Origin: Streptomyces coacervatus
GTDB taxonomy: Bacteria > Actinomycetota > Actinomycetes > Streptomycetales > Streptomycetaceae
Reading direction: 5' to 3'
DNA length: 64,000 bases
NCBI RefSeq assembly: GCF_029223485.1
Contig: NZ_JARHTP010000017.1
Location: 62,001-126,000, forward strand
Shown here piece by piece: positions 24,980 through 32,924 of the stretch. A model generated the notes under the pieces. That model saw only the letters and a list, made by a program, of their open reading frames with translations, did not search any database and was not told where the DNA came from. The translations under genes were made by a program, and so were the position numbers. How positions within the stretch are numbered: the first letter of the stretch is position 1; each line of letters begins with the position of its first letter.

Positions 24980-25230
24980 GCTCCGTCCCGCTTCCCGAAG
25001 CGGCGCTCGAAGCGCTCCACGCGGCCGGCGGTGTCCAGGACGCGGGCGGTGCCGGTGTAGAAGGGATGGCTGACGTTCGAGATCTCGACGTCCACGACGG
25101 GGTAGGTGCTGCCGTCCTCCCACTCGATCGTCTTGTCGCTGCTCATCGTCGAGCGGGTGAGGAAGGCGTGGTTCGCGGCTCGGTCGCGGAAGACGACGGG
25201 ACCGTAGGCCGGGTGGATTCCATTGCGCAT
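24976..25230 (-). CDS. rpmE: 50S ribosomal protein L31 type B, zinc-independent
   Basis: 84 residues with the type B L31 pattern: MRNGIHPAYGPVVFRD, SDKTIEWEDGSTYPVVDVEISNVSHPFYTG, GRVERFERRFGK. It lacks the CxxC zinc pair of primary L31. It is 9 bases behind rpmG and coupled to the CobW-like gene. Under zinc shortage it would replace zinc-containing L31 and free the metal. ATG start. Confidence 0.95.
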   Translation of the reverse strand: MRNGIHPAYGPVVFRDRAANHAFLTRSTMSSDKTIEWEDGSTYPVVDVEISNVSHPFYTGTARVLDTAGRVERFERRFGKRDGA

Positions 25231-25239
25231 GGCGGTGGT

Positions 25240-25404
25240 TCAGCGCTCCTCTCGGAAGTCGACGTGACGACCGGCGACCGGGTCGTACTTGCGCAGGGTC
25301 ATGCGGTCGGGGTCGTTGCGGCGGTTCTTGCGGGTCACATAGGTGAAGCCGGTCCCCGCGGTGGACCGGAGTCTGATGACCGGGCGGAGTTCGTTGCGAG
25401 CCAT
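25240..25404 (-). CDS. rpmG: 50S ribosomal protein L33, zinc-independent
   Basis: A 54-residue L33 (MARNELRPVIRLRSTAGTG, YVTRKNRRNDPDRMTLRKYDP) with no cysteines, thus the C-minus form. It is the first gene of the reverse-strand operon rpmG-rpmE-cobW-like-rpsR and begins 14 bases from the candidate Zur operator. Its stop codon is at 25240-25242. Confidence 0.93.
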   Translation of the reverse strand: MARNELRPVIRLRSTAGTGFTYVTRKNRRNDPDRMTLRKYDPVAGRHVDFREER

Positions 25405-25417
25405 GCTGCTATGTTAC

Positions 25418-25435
25418 TGAAAATGAATTCCATTA
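25418..25435. promoter_or_regulatory. Probable Zur operator in the divergent ribosomal-protein promoter
   Basis: TGAAAATGAATTCCATTA has the form GAAAATG-N5-CATTagC, close to the inverted repeat bound by the zinc repressor Zur in actinobacteria (GAAAATG / CATTTTC half sites). It is AT-rich inside a very GC-rich region and lies in the 73-base gap between divergent rpmG and rpmB, so one site could control both operons. Confidence 0.75.
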
Positions 25436-25477
25436 GCGACATCGCTTGAGAATCGCTTCAGGAGAGGTACGTCACCC

Positions 25478-25714
25478 ATGTCCGCGCACTGCATGCTGAC
25501 CGGCGCCCAGCCGGGCTTCGGCAACCGCATCTCCCACTCCCACCGGCGTACGTCCCGCCGTTTCGACCCCAACATCCAGAGCAAGCGCTACTGGCTGCCG
25601 AGCGAGGGCCGGTACGTACGGCTGCGGCTGAGCACGAAGGGGATCAAGACCGTCGACACGATCGGCGTCGAGGCGGCCGTGGCGCGGATCCGTGCGCGGG
25701 GGGTGCGGGTCTGA
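25478..25714 (+). CDS. rpmB: 50S ribosomal protein L28, zinc-independent
   Basis: 78 residues: MSAHCMLTGAQPGFGNRISHSHRRTSRRFDPNIQSK and YVRLRLSTKGIKTVDTIG. Only one Cys remains, so the two CxxC zinc pairs of the primary L28 are absent. AGGAGAGG precedes the ATG by about 10 bases. The stop overlaps the rpsN start (TGATG), coupling the two. Divergent from rpmG across the Zur operator. Confidence 0.94.
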   Translation: MSAHCMLTGAQPGFGNRISHSHRRTSRRFDPNIQSKRYWLPSEGRYVRLRLSTKGIKTVDTIGVEAAVARIRARGVRV

Positions 25715-26019
25715 TGGCGAAGAAGAGCAAGATCGCGAAGAACGGGAAGCGGCAGGAGACCGTCGCCCGGTACGCCGAGCGGCGCGCCGAGCTGAAGGAG
25801 ATCATCCGGCGCCCGTCGTCGACGGAGGCCGAACGGCTCGCCGCCCAGCGGGAGCTGCGGCGCCAGCCGCGCGACGCCAGCGCGACGCGGGTACGCAACC
25901 GGGACCAGGTGGACGGACGGCCGCGGGGGTACTTCCGGGCGTTCGGGCTGTCGCGGGTTTCGTTGCGGGGGCAGGCGCATGCGGGGTATTTGCCGGGGGT
26001 GCGCAAGTCTTCGTGGTGA
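25714..26019 (+). CDS. rpsN: 30S ribosomal protein S14, zinc-independent
   Basis: 101 residues, the long S14 form without CxxC: MAKKSKIAKNGKRQETVARYAERR, and RNRDQVDGRPRGYFRAFGLSRVSLR. It would substitute for the short zinc-binding S14 in zinc starvation. Translationally coupled to rpmB. The region after it to 26158 holds short repeated GTGCGGCG sequence and no gene. Confidence 0.95.
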   Translation: MAKKSKIAKNGKRQETVARYAERRAELKEIIRRPSSTEAERLAAQRELRRQPRDASATRVRNRDQVDGRPRGYFRAFGLSRVSLRGQAHAGYLPGVRKSSW

Positions 26020-26158
26020 GTTTCGTGGTGAGTGGGGACGTGCCGTCGTGATCGCCGAGGAGCCGGGGGCGTGCGACAGCGTGCGGCGGCGTGCGGCGGC
26101 GTGCGCAAATCCTCCCGGTAAGTCTCACAGGCGCTCCCCATGGACCGGACGGCCGCGG

Positions 26159-26235
26159 CTGGTAGCTTGCTGCGGGCGTTTCGGCCACGTGGCCGGGCGG
26201 CCGACCACCGCCTGCTAGAGCTTGGGAGCTACCAG
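26159..26235 (+). promoter_or_regulatory. Inverted repeats in the leader of the lipoprotein gene
   Basis: CTGGTAGCT (26159-26167) is complementary to AGCTACCAG (26227-26235), whose last base is the G of the GTG start. Inside lies a perfect 14-base palindrome CGGCCACGTGGCCG (26182-26195). The outer pairing could mask the start; the inner one could be an operator. Both are visible in sequence only. Confidence 0.45.
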
Positions 26236-26762
26236 TGACTTCGGCGATCTTCACGCGTCCTGCCCGCACGGTGTCGCGCCGGCAGCTGCGGATCGCGGCC
26301 GCCGCCGCGGGGCTGGCGGGTGCGCTCGTGCTGACCGCGTGCAGCAGCGGCGGCGGTTCCAAGGACGAGTCCTCGTCCAGCCCGTCCGCCTCAGCGCCCT
26401 CCACCGCGGACACGGGCGGCGGCACCGGCGGGACGACGAGCGCGTCCGGCAGCCTGCAGGGCAGCTGGCTCGCCACGACCGGCGGCAAGGCCGTCGCCCT
26501 GGTGATCACCGGCAAGCAGGCCGGGCTCTTCTCGACCGGCGGGTCCGTGTGCAGCGGGACCGCGGGCAAGGAGGTCGGTATGCAGATGATCCACCTCACC
26601 TGCACGAAGGGCGGCAAGGAGCGGGCGACGGGGATGGTCGACTCCGTGTCCAAGAGCTCGCTGGAGATCACCTGGTCGGGCAGCGTCGGCAAGGAGACGT
26701 ACACCAGGTCGCAGGGCGGGACCCTGCCGTCGGGGCTGCCGACGGCGAGCCTCGGGCAGTAG
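26235..26762 (+). CDS. Secreted lipoprotein of unknown function
   Basis: A 175-residue protein with a twin-Arg-containing n-region (VSRRQLRI), hydrophobic core and lipobox LTAC at about residue 36, so it is probably lipidated and anchored outside the membrane. A Ser/Gly/Thr-rich linker follows, then a compact beta-rich domain (GSWLATTGGKAVALVITGKQAGLF, VCSGTAGKEVGM, LTCTKGG) with a Cys pair that may form a disulfide. I do not recognise the domain. GTG start. Confidence 0.8.
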   Translation: MTSAIFTRPARTVSRRQLRIAAAAAGLAGALVLTACSSGGGSKDESSSSPSASAPSTADTGGGTGGTTSASGSLQGSWLATTGGKAVALVITGKQAGLFSTGGSVCSGTAGKEVGMQMIHLTCTKGGKERATGMVDSVSKSSLEITWSGSVGKETYTRSQGGTLPSGLPTASLGQ

Positions 26763-26838
26763 TGCGGCAGGGCCGGGCGCAAGTCCGGCAGGGCCGGGCA
26801 ACCGCTTCATGGGATCGTGCGGGATGAACCATGCACGC

Positions 26839-26897
26839 GATCACCGGCGTCCACGACGCAGAGCACCATGATCACCGGCGTCACGCCGCAGAGCACC
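26839..26897 (+). repeat. Two near-identical 28-29-base direct repeats ahead of the DUF4232 gene
   Basis: GATCACCGGCGTC...CGCAGAGCACC occurs at 26839-26867 and 26870-26897 with few differences, 31 bases apart, directly upstream of the ribosome site of the next gene. It may be a slippage duplication or a double binding site. Confidence 0.7.
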
Positions 26898-26917
26898 GAG
26901 AGCACCAGAGGATCCAC

Positions 26918-27442
26918 ATGCGCGCCACCCCGATCACCGTCGCCGCTCTCGCCGCGGCCCTCCTCCTGACCGCCTGCGGCGGCAACGGCGGCGACAGCAG
27001 CTCCACGAACAAGAACAAGGCCGGTGACGCCTGCACGCTCGACACCGTCGGCGTGCAGGTCGCGGCGAGCGCCGCCCCGTCCGCCGGGGACTCCGGCAAC
27101 GTCACCGTCACGATCACCAACCGCGGCACCAAGTGCACCCTGAACGGCTTCCCGGGCGTCGACCTCTACGCGGGCAACGTCTCCAGCACCGTCCCGGCCG
27201 ACAAGGCCGCGAAGACCCAGAAGCTGACCCTCGCCAAGGACGCGACCGCCTCCTTCACGATCACGTACGTGCGGGGCGGGACGGGCGGCAAGAAGAGCCT
27301 CCCGGTGAAGACGGTCAAGTTCACCCTGCCCGGCTCCACCGCCGACCACAGCTTCACGTGGTCGTACGGCGAGGTCGCCCTCAAGGGCGCCGCGGGCGAG
27401 CCGAACGCCTCGGTGACCGCCTTCCAGCAGGCCGGCGACTGA
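26918..27442 (+). CDS. DUF4232 domain-containing lipoprotein
   Basis: A 174-residue secreted protein. The ATG at 26918 has AGAGGA 7 bases ahead; the signal peptide MRATPITVAALAAALLLTAC ends in a lipobox. The rest matches DUF4232: ACTLDTVGVQV, GNVTVTITNRGTKCTLNGFPGVDLY, and a C-terminal strand with FTWSYGEVALKG. Many paralogs exist in Streptomyces; function is unknown. The Cys pair may form a disulfide outside the cell. An upstream in-frame ATG at 26831 would place 29 hydrophilic residues before the signal peptide and is unlikely. Confidence 0.88.
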   Translation: MRATPITVAALAAALLLTACGGNGGDSSSTNKNKAGDACTLDTVGVQVAASAAPSAGDSGNVTVTITNRGTKCTLNGFPGVDLYAGNVSSTVPADKAAKTQKLTLAKDATASFTITYVRGGTGGKKSLPVKTVKFTLPGSTADHSFTWSYGEVALKGAAGEPNASVTAFQQAGD

Positions 27443-27478
27443 CGTCCCGGGGCCTCAGGCCCTCAAGCCCTCCGGCCC

Positions 27479-28615
27479 TCAGGGCAACCGTGGCCGGGCC
27501 CCCACCTGTGCCCGGTCCGCCGCCTGCGCGCCCTCCGTCCAGCCCGCCTCGTCGCTCACTCCGCGCAGGCGGGTCGTGGTCGTCTCGGGGAACATGCGGT
27601 CCGTTTGGGCCGTGACCGCGACCTCGCGGGAGGCCAGCACCGGGAGCAGATCGTCCGTCACCTGCGTCTCGGCAGCCGCCGCGAGGCGGGTGCCTATGCG
27701 GTGGGCGTAGGCGGCGAGGAAGGACTGCCGGAAGGTCTTGGTGCGTCTGCGGCCGCCCGCTCGCTGGGCCGTCTCCGCCTTCGTCATCGCGGTCGTGGCC
27801 TGCACGAGGAGCGAGGTATAGAGGAGCTCGACGGCCTCCAGGTCGGCCTCGAAACCGACGACCGTGGAGAAGGCGAACGGCTCGTTCCACACGGCCCGGC
27901 AGTGGTTCGCGGTGGCGACCGCGTCCAGCAATACCGCCTTGGCCTGCTCGTACGGCGCTTCGACGCCGATCCGGCAGGCGCCGGGCGCATCGGGGGACGG
28001 CGCCCGGGCAGCGAGCAGCGCCTCGTCGATGCTGTGCCGGGCCGACAGCTCCTGCGCCTTGGCCGTGAGCGCCTCCGCCTCCTCCGGGAATCCGGTCGCC
28101 TCCGCCTTGGCGAGCAGCGCACGGATGCGGGTGAGCATGCGGGACTCGGGCCTGGGCTGCCGGCCGGCCGGGGGCTCGTGTTCTTCGAGGGGTTCGAGGC
28201 CCGGCAGACGCAGCAGCAGGCGGTACAGCTCCAGGACCGTGGTCGCGTGCGTGAAGCGATCGGTGCGGGGTGGGGCGGCGGCGGTCTCGGCGGCCTGCTC
28301 GGCGAGCTCGTCCAGCTGCGCCCGCCAGCGGGGACCCCGCGGCCGGTCGTCCGGTGCCTGCGCGCGGATCAGCTCCGATGCCAGCCGTACGTGTACGTCG
28401 TCCAGCTCGCGCCGCACGATGCGGACGACATCGGCGGGCTGCCACCCGCGCCGCCAGGCCGCCGAGACGAACTCGCGCCCGCGACGGGCGAGTTCGGCGT
28501 CCGCCGCCGGGTCCCCGGCCAGCAGGGACGCGCCCGTGTCGAGGGCGGTGTCGGTCTCGGCGTACAGGGCGGCCCGGAAGGCGCGTTCGACGGTGCTGGA
28601 CGTAGTGCTGGTCAC
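27479..28615 (-). CDS. DUF2786 domain-containing protein
   Basis: A 378-residue soluble protein, GTG start. The N-terminal half is helical and actinobacterial. The centre carries the DUF2786 helix pair (MLTRIRALLAKAEATGFPEEAEALTAKAQELSARHSID), a domain also seen in phage and SprT-like contexts. The region after it (AKAVLLDAVATANHCRAVW, VGFEADLEAVELLYTSLLVQA) resembles the usual C-terminal extension. The function is not known. Confidence 0.82.
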   Translation of the reverse strand: MTSTTSSTVERAFRAALYAETDTALDTGASLLAGDPAADAELARRGREFVSAAWRRGWQPADVVRIVRRELDDVHVRLASELIRAQAPDDRPRGPRWRAQLDELAEQAAETAAAPPRTDRFTHATTVLELYRLLLRLPGLEPLEEHEPPAGRQPRPESRMLTRIRALLAKAEATGFPEEAEALTAKAQELSARHSIDEALLAARAPSPDAPGACRIGVEAPYEQAKAVLLDAVATANHCRAVWNEPFAFSTVVGFEADLEAVELLYTSLLVQATTAMTKAETAQRAGGRRRTKTFRQSFLAAYAHRIGTRLAAAAETQVTDDLLPVLASREVAVTAQTDRMFPETTTTRLRGVSDEAGWTEGAQAADRAQVGARPRLP

Positions 28616-28649
28616 TCGTCGATCGTGCCACGCGGCACTGACAACCGGG

Positions 28650-29633
28650 TCAGCCTCGGATCAGGGCAAGTGTCCGGTCGAGGGCGTCGGGGGCCGCGCA
28701 CGGGACGTCGGGGAGGACGCCGGTGCCCTCCCAGTTGGTGCCGGAGACCGGGTTGATCGAGCGGCCGACGGGGATCGTGGCCTCCAGGTTCGGGTGGACC
28801 GTCCAGCCCTCGCGCGGGTGGGCGCCGCCGAGGGTGGACTCCCCCACGATGGTCGCCCGGCCCAGCTGCTGGAGGTTGTAGGCCAGTTCCTCGGCGGCCG
28901 AGAAGGTGCGGGGGCCGGTGAGGACGTAGACCGGCTTGGTGCCGCCGAAGCGGGCGCCGGGGACGTGCGGCAGGCTCCAGGACTGGTCGTAACGGTCGCC
29001 CACGCGCGCGTACATGGTGTTGAGGTGGGTGCGCTCGTCCAGGAGGTAGCTGCAGACGAAGGCGACGGTGTCCGGGTCTCCCCCGCCGTTGTCCCGCAGG
29101 TCCAGGACGAGCGCGTCGGCGCGGGCGACCAGGGTGAGCGCGGCGGAGAGCGGCTCGGCCGCCCAGGACAGCGGGAAGAGGGCGGGGGCCAGTCCGAGCA
29201 GGGCGGTGCCGCCCTCCAGTAGCTGCACCCGGGGCACGCCGCCCAGGGAGGCGTCGAAGTCACGGCGCATCGCGGCCAACGTGGCCTCGCCCTGGGCCTG
29301 CGGCACCCGCTCGGGGTGGTACTTGAGCCGCAGGTGCAGATCGCCGTTGACCGACTGCAGATCCGCGGTGACCAGGCCGCCGAGCTCCTCCGCGCTCTCC
29401 ACGTCGTACGCCCCCTCCGCCAGGCGCCGGCGCAGGAGCGCGGCCAGTTGCTCGGCGACGTCCGGGAAGACGTAGTGCTCCGTGAGGAGCCGGGCCGTCT
29501 CGTCGACGACCGCGGGAACGTCGGTGACGGGGGCGGGAGTTGAGGCGGAGGCCGGGGCCGCGGAGGAGTTCGTCGTCACCGTGGTCGTGGCAGTGGTCGT
29601 GGTCATGGCAGGTGAGTCAATCACCGCCCCCAT
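28650..29633 (-). CDS. S41 family peptidase (tail-specific protease / IRBP type)
   Basis: A 327-residue protein. An N-terminal Thr/Ala/Pro-rich stretch is followed by a helical domain (VVDETARLLTEHYVFPDVAEQLAALL) typical of IRBP-like S41 proteins. The S41 core has DALVLDLRDNGGGDPDTVAF and the nucleophile region VLTGPRTFSAAEELAYNLQQLGRATIVGESTLGGAH. No signal peptide or PDZ domain is evident, so it may act inside the cell or on a specific polypeptide. The ATG at 29633 is used; an internal ATG at 29606 is possible. Confidence 0.85.
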   Translation of the reverse strand: MGAVIDSPAMTTTTATTTVTTNSSAAPASASTPAPVTDVPAVVDETARLLTEHYVFPDVAEQLAALLRRRLAEGAYDVESAEELGGLVTADLQSVNGDLHLRLKYHPERVPQAQGEATLAAMRRDFDASLGGVPRVQLLEGGTALLGLAPALFPLSWAAEPLSAALTLVARADALVLDLRDNGGGDPDTVAFVCSYLLDERTHLNTMYARVGDRYDQSWSLPHVPGARFGGTKPVYVLTGPRTFSAAEELAYNLQQLGRATIVGESTLGGAHPREGWTVHPNLEATIPVGRSINPVSGTNWEGTGVLPDVPCAAPDALDRTLALIRG

Positions 29634-29717
29634 GTGCTTCACATGGCGTTTTCGCGGACTGGTCTCACGCACCGAAATTCGGTCGCGGCCGTCCCGGGCC
29701 GGTTAAAGCATGGCCGC

Positions 29718-30344
29718 ATGGTGGACATGTCTTCGTATGCGGCGTTCCTCGTCGCCGCCTTCGCGCTCTGCATCACTCCCGGCCCCGACATGATGTTCAT
29801 CGTGGCGATGGGCGGACGGGGCGGGCCCAGGACCGGAGTGCTGGCCGCGTTCGGCGTGGCCTGCGCGATGTTCGTGCACACGGTCGCCGCGGCGCTCGGT
29901 CTTTCGGCGCTGTTCCTGACGCTGCCGACGCTGTATCACGTGCTGCGCTGGGCGGGTGCGGCCTATCTGCTGTACCTCGCCGTCAAGGCCTTCCGGGACC
30001 GTGCGGTGCCGGTCGGGGAGGGCGCGGTGGCAGGGCCCGGGCGGCGGCGTGCCTTCTGGCAAGGGGTGGTCACCAATCTGCTCAACCCCAAGGTGATCCT
30101 CTTCAATGTCGCCTTCCTGCCGCAGTTCGTGGATCCCGGGCTCGGGCATGTGCGCGAGCAGTTCCTGGTGTTCGGGCTGACGATCACGGTCATGGGGTTC
30201 GGAGTGGACGGGTCGATCGGCCTGCTCTCCGGGAAGCTCTCCGCGCTGCTGCGCAGCAGCCGACGGGTGGCGCGCGGGCTGAACATCTTCAGCGGGACGG
30301 TGTTCACGGGACTGGCGGTGCGGCTGGCGGCGTCGCCGAAGTAG
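29718..30344 (+). CDS. LysE/RhtB family amino acid exporter
   Basis: A 208-residue transporter with six hydrophobic segments. The LysE hallmark ITPGPDMMFIVAMGGRGG is at residue 17, and WQGVVTNLLNPKVILFNVAFLPQFV is the second family motif. It exports an amino acid or related solute. The ATG at 29718 or 29727 (MSSYAAF) may be the start; no good ribosome site precedes either. Confidence 0.88.
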   Translation: MVDMSSYAAFLVAAFALCITPGPDMMFIVAMGGRGGPRTGVLAAFGVACAMFVHTVAAALGLSALFLTLPTLYHVLRWAGAAYLLYLAVKAFRDRAVPVGEGAVAGPGRRRAFWQGVVTNLLNPKVILFNVAFLPQFVDPGLGHVREQFLVFGLTITVMGFGVDGSIGLLSGKLSALLRSSRRVARGLNIFSGTVFTGLAVRLAASPK

Positions 30345-30371
30345 GCACGCACGCGTGGACGCATTTCGAGT

Positions 30372-30418
30372 GTCAACCCGGGGTTGACGACACCTGGGTG
30401 TCAACCTACGGTTGACAC
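30372..30418 (+). promoter_or_regulatory. Two palindromic operators abutting the start of the HTH/Clp_N gene
   Basis: GTCAACCC-G-GGGTTGAC (30372-30388) and GTGTCAACC-TAC-GGTTGACAC (30398-30418) are both perfect palindromes on the same core GTCAACC/GGTTGAC. The centres are 28 bases apart, and the second touches the ATG at 30419. There is no room for a ribosome site, so the mRNA is probably leaderless and the sites overlap the promoter. Confidence 0.8.
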
Positions 30419-31150
30419 ATGTCGACGAACCCGACCACGTCATCCGTACGCCTCGACGACCTCATCGAGGCGATCAAGAAGGTTCACGCCGAACCCCTCG
30501 ACCAGCTCCAGGACGCGGTGATCGCCGCCGATCACCTCGGTGAGGTGGCCGACCACCTGATCGGCCACTTCGTGGACCAGGCGCGGCGCTCCGGCGCGTC
30601 CTGGACGGACATCGGCCAGAGCATGGGCGTCACCCGGCAGGCCGCGCAGAAGCGGTTCGTGCCCAAGGAATCGACCGCGCTCGACCCGAACCAGGGCTTC
30701 GGCCGCTACACCCTGCGCGCGCGCAACGTGGTGATGACCGCGCACAACGAGGCCAAGGCCGCGCCCCACACCGAGGTCGTCCCCGCCCACCTGGTCCTCG
30801 GTCTGCTCGCCGAGCCCGAGGGCCTGGCCGCCAAGGCCATCGTGCTGCAGGGCGTCTCGCTCGACGCCGTGCGCGAGGCCGCTACCGCCGCGCTCCCGCC
30901 GGCCGCGGAGAAGGCCCCCGAGCTCGTCCCGTACGCCTCCGACGCCAAGAAGGTCCTGGAGCTCACCTTCCGCGAGGCCCTCCGCCTCGGCCACAACTAC
31001 GTCGGCACCGAGCACATCCTGCTGGCCCTGCTGGAGTTCGAGCACGGCTCGGGAGTGCTGTCCGGCCTCGGCATCGAGAAGGACCGGGTGGAGGCCGAGC
31101 TCGTCAAGGCGCTGGAGAAGTACTTGCAGGCCCCGCCCGAGCCGAGCTGA
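30419..31150 (+). CDS. HTH protein with C-terminal Clp N-domain repeats
   Basis: A 243-residue protein. Residues 1-85 form a helical region with an HTH-like segment (SWTDIGQSMGVTRQAAQKRF). Residues about 95-235 carry two Clp_N repeats (HTEVVPAHLVLGLLAEPEGLAAKAIVL and HNYVGTEHILLALLEFEHGSGVLSGL), the substrate or adaptor-binding fold of ClpA/ClpC, without any AAA+ module. It may bind the palindromes at its own start and respond to Clp adaptors or damaged protein. ATG directly behind the second palindrome. Confidence 0.85.
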   Translation: MSTNPTTSSVRLDDLIEAIKKVHAEPLDQLQDAVIAADHLGEVADHLIGHFVDQARRSGASWTDIGQSMGVTRQAAQKRFVPKESTALDPNQGFGRYTLRARNVVMTAHNEAKAAPHTEVVPAHLVLGLLAEPEGLAAKAIVLQGVSLDAVREAATAALPPAAEKAPELVPYASDAKKVLELTFREALRLGHNYVGTEHILLALLEFEHGSGVLSGLGIEKDRVEAELVKALEKYLQAPPEPS

Positions 31151-31196
31151 AGCGGCTGCGGGGCCGTTGTCAGACCCGCCTGCCACACTCGCAACC

Positions 31197-32888
31197 ATGA
31201 CCGACCGCTGGGCGCTCGCTCCGGCCGAGGACGGTGGCGTGGAGATCGCCCCCCTCGGTCCGGACGGGCTGCTCGGCGGGGCGGTGCGGTGGGAGCCCGA
31301 TCTCGCCACCGCGGTGCGGGGGCGGCCGGAGGTCGCGCGGTGGGTCTGGCGGTCCACGGCCGAGGTGTATCCGCGTCTGCTCGCCACGGGGGTGCGAGTG
31401 GAGCGGTGCTACGACATCGAGGACGCCGAGACCCTCCTGCTGGGCCACGAGGGGCGGTACGGCCAACCTCGTTCGGCGGCTGCCGCCCTGGGCCGGCTCC
31501 GCGGCGGCCCCGTGCCGCCCGACCCGCCCCTGCGCTCGGCCGAGCCGGGTGCCCAGTCCCCGCTCTTCGAGCCGCAGACCGTCCATGTGCCACTGCCCGA
31601 CCTCGTCGAGGTGTACGCCGAGCAGCAGCGCCGGCACGACGCGACCGCGCATCCCGACCGGATGCGGCTGCTGACCGCCGCCGAGTCGGCGGGGATGCTG
31701 GTGGCCGCCGAGATGAACCGCGCCGGGCTGCCCTGGAGCGCCGAGGTGCACCGCCGGGTGCTGCACGAGCTGCTCGGCGAGCGGTACGCGGGCGGTGGCG
31801 AGCCCCGGCGCCTGGCCGAACTCGCGGACGAGGTGTCGGCCGCCTTCGGGCGCCGGGTACGGCCCGATCTGCCCGCGGACGTCATCAAGGCCTTCGCCCA
31901 GGCCGGGATCAAGGTCAAGTCCACCCGGCGCTGGGAGATCGAGTCCGTCGACCACCCGGCCGTGAAGCCGCTGATCGAGTACAAGAAGCTGTACCGCATC
32001 TGGGTCGCCCACGGCTGGTCCTGGCTGCAGGACTGGGTGCGGGACGGGCGGTTCAGGCCCGAGTTCCTCGCACACGGGACGGTCACCGGGCGCTGGGTCA
32101 CCAACGGCGGCGGTGCCCTGCAGATTCCCAAGGTCATCCGGCGCGCGGTGGTCGCCGACCCCGGCTGGCGGCTCGTCGTCGCCGACGCCGACCAGATGGA
32201 GCCGCGCGTGCTTGCGGCCATCTCCCGCGACCCGGGGCTGATGGAGGTGGCCGGCCGCGAGACCGACCTCTACCAGTCCGTCTCCGACCGGGCCTTCTCC
32301 GGCGACCGCGCCCAGGCCAAGCTCGCCGTGCTGGGTGCCGTGTACGGCCAGACCTCCGGCGACGGCCTCAAGAACCTCGCCGCGCTCAGACGCCGCTTCC
32401 CCAAGGCGGTCGCATACGTCGACGACGCGGCACGCGCGGGCGAGGAGGGGCGCCTCGTACGGACCTGGCTGGGGCGGACCTGTCCGCCGGCGGCCGGAGC
32501 GGGCGAGGACGCGGCGGAGGAGGCGGGCATCCCGCAGGACGACCCGGCCGAGGCCCCCGCCGGGACCGAGTGGGTGCCCGGCTACGCCTCCACCAACACC
32601 CGCGCCCGCGGCCGCTTCGCCCGCAATTTCGTCGTCCAGGGCAGCGCCGCCGACTGGACCCTGCTGGTGCTCGCCGCACTGCGGCAGACCTGCGCGGACA
32701 TGGCGGCCGAGCTGGTCTTCTTCCAGCACGACGAGGTGATCGTGCACTGCCCCGAGAAGGAGGCGGAAGCGGTGGTCACGGCGATCAGGGAGGCGGCGGA
32801 GCTGGCAGGGCGGCTGACATTCGGGGAGACACCGGTGCGGTTTCCGTTCACTACGGCGGTGGTGGAGTGCTATGCGGACGCGAAGTGA
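31197..32888 (+). CDS. Family A DNA polymerase (bifunctional 3'-5' exonuclease/DNA polymerase type)
   Basis: A 563-residue PolA-like protein lacking the 5' nuclease domain. Polymerase motifs: A LVVADADQMEPRVLAAIS, B RAQAKLAVLGAVYGQTSGDGL, C FFQHDEVIVHCP, with GRWVTNGGGALQIPK before motif A. The exonuclease region (about 1-190) is short and shows no DxE metal motif, so proofreading is doubtful. It is distinct from the main replicative Pol I of Streptomyces and may act in repair or end processing. ATG at 31197; ribosome site unclear. Confidence 0.88.
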   Translation: MTDRWALAPAEDGGVEIAPLGPDGLLGGAVRWEPDLATAVRGRPEVARWVWRSTAEVYPRLLATGVRVERCYDIEDAETLLLGHEGRYGQPRSAAAALGRLRGGPVPPDPPLRSAEPGAQSPLFEPQTVHVPLPDLVEVYAEQQRRHDATAHPDRMRLLTAAESAGMLVAAEMNRAGLPWSAEVHRRVLHELLGERYAGGGEPRRLAELADEVSAAFGRRVRPDLPADVIKAFAQAGIKVKSTRRWEIESVDHPAVKPLIEYKKLYRIWVAHGWSWLQDWVRDGRFRPEFLAHGTVTGRWVTNGGGALQIPKVIRRAVVADPGWRLVVADADQMEPRVLAAISRDPGLMEVAGRETDLYQSVSDRAFSGDRAQAKLAVLGAVYGQTSGDGLKNLAALRRRFPKAVAYVDDAARAGEEGRLVRTWLGRTCPPAAGAGEDAAEEAGIPQDDPAEAPAGTEWVPGYASTNTRARGRFARNFVVQGSAADWTLLVLAALRQTCADMAAELVFFQHDEVIVHCPEKEAEAVVTAIREAAELAGRLTFGETPVRFPFTTAVVECYADAK

Positions 32889-32924
32889 CCGGCGGGCGGC
32901 GGGTGTTGGGCGGGAGCGCGGGGA

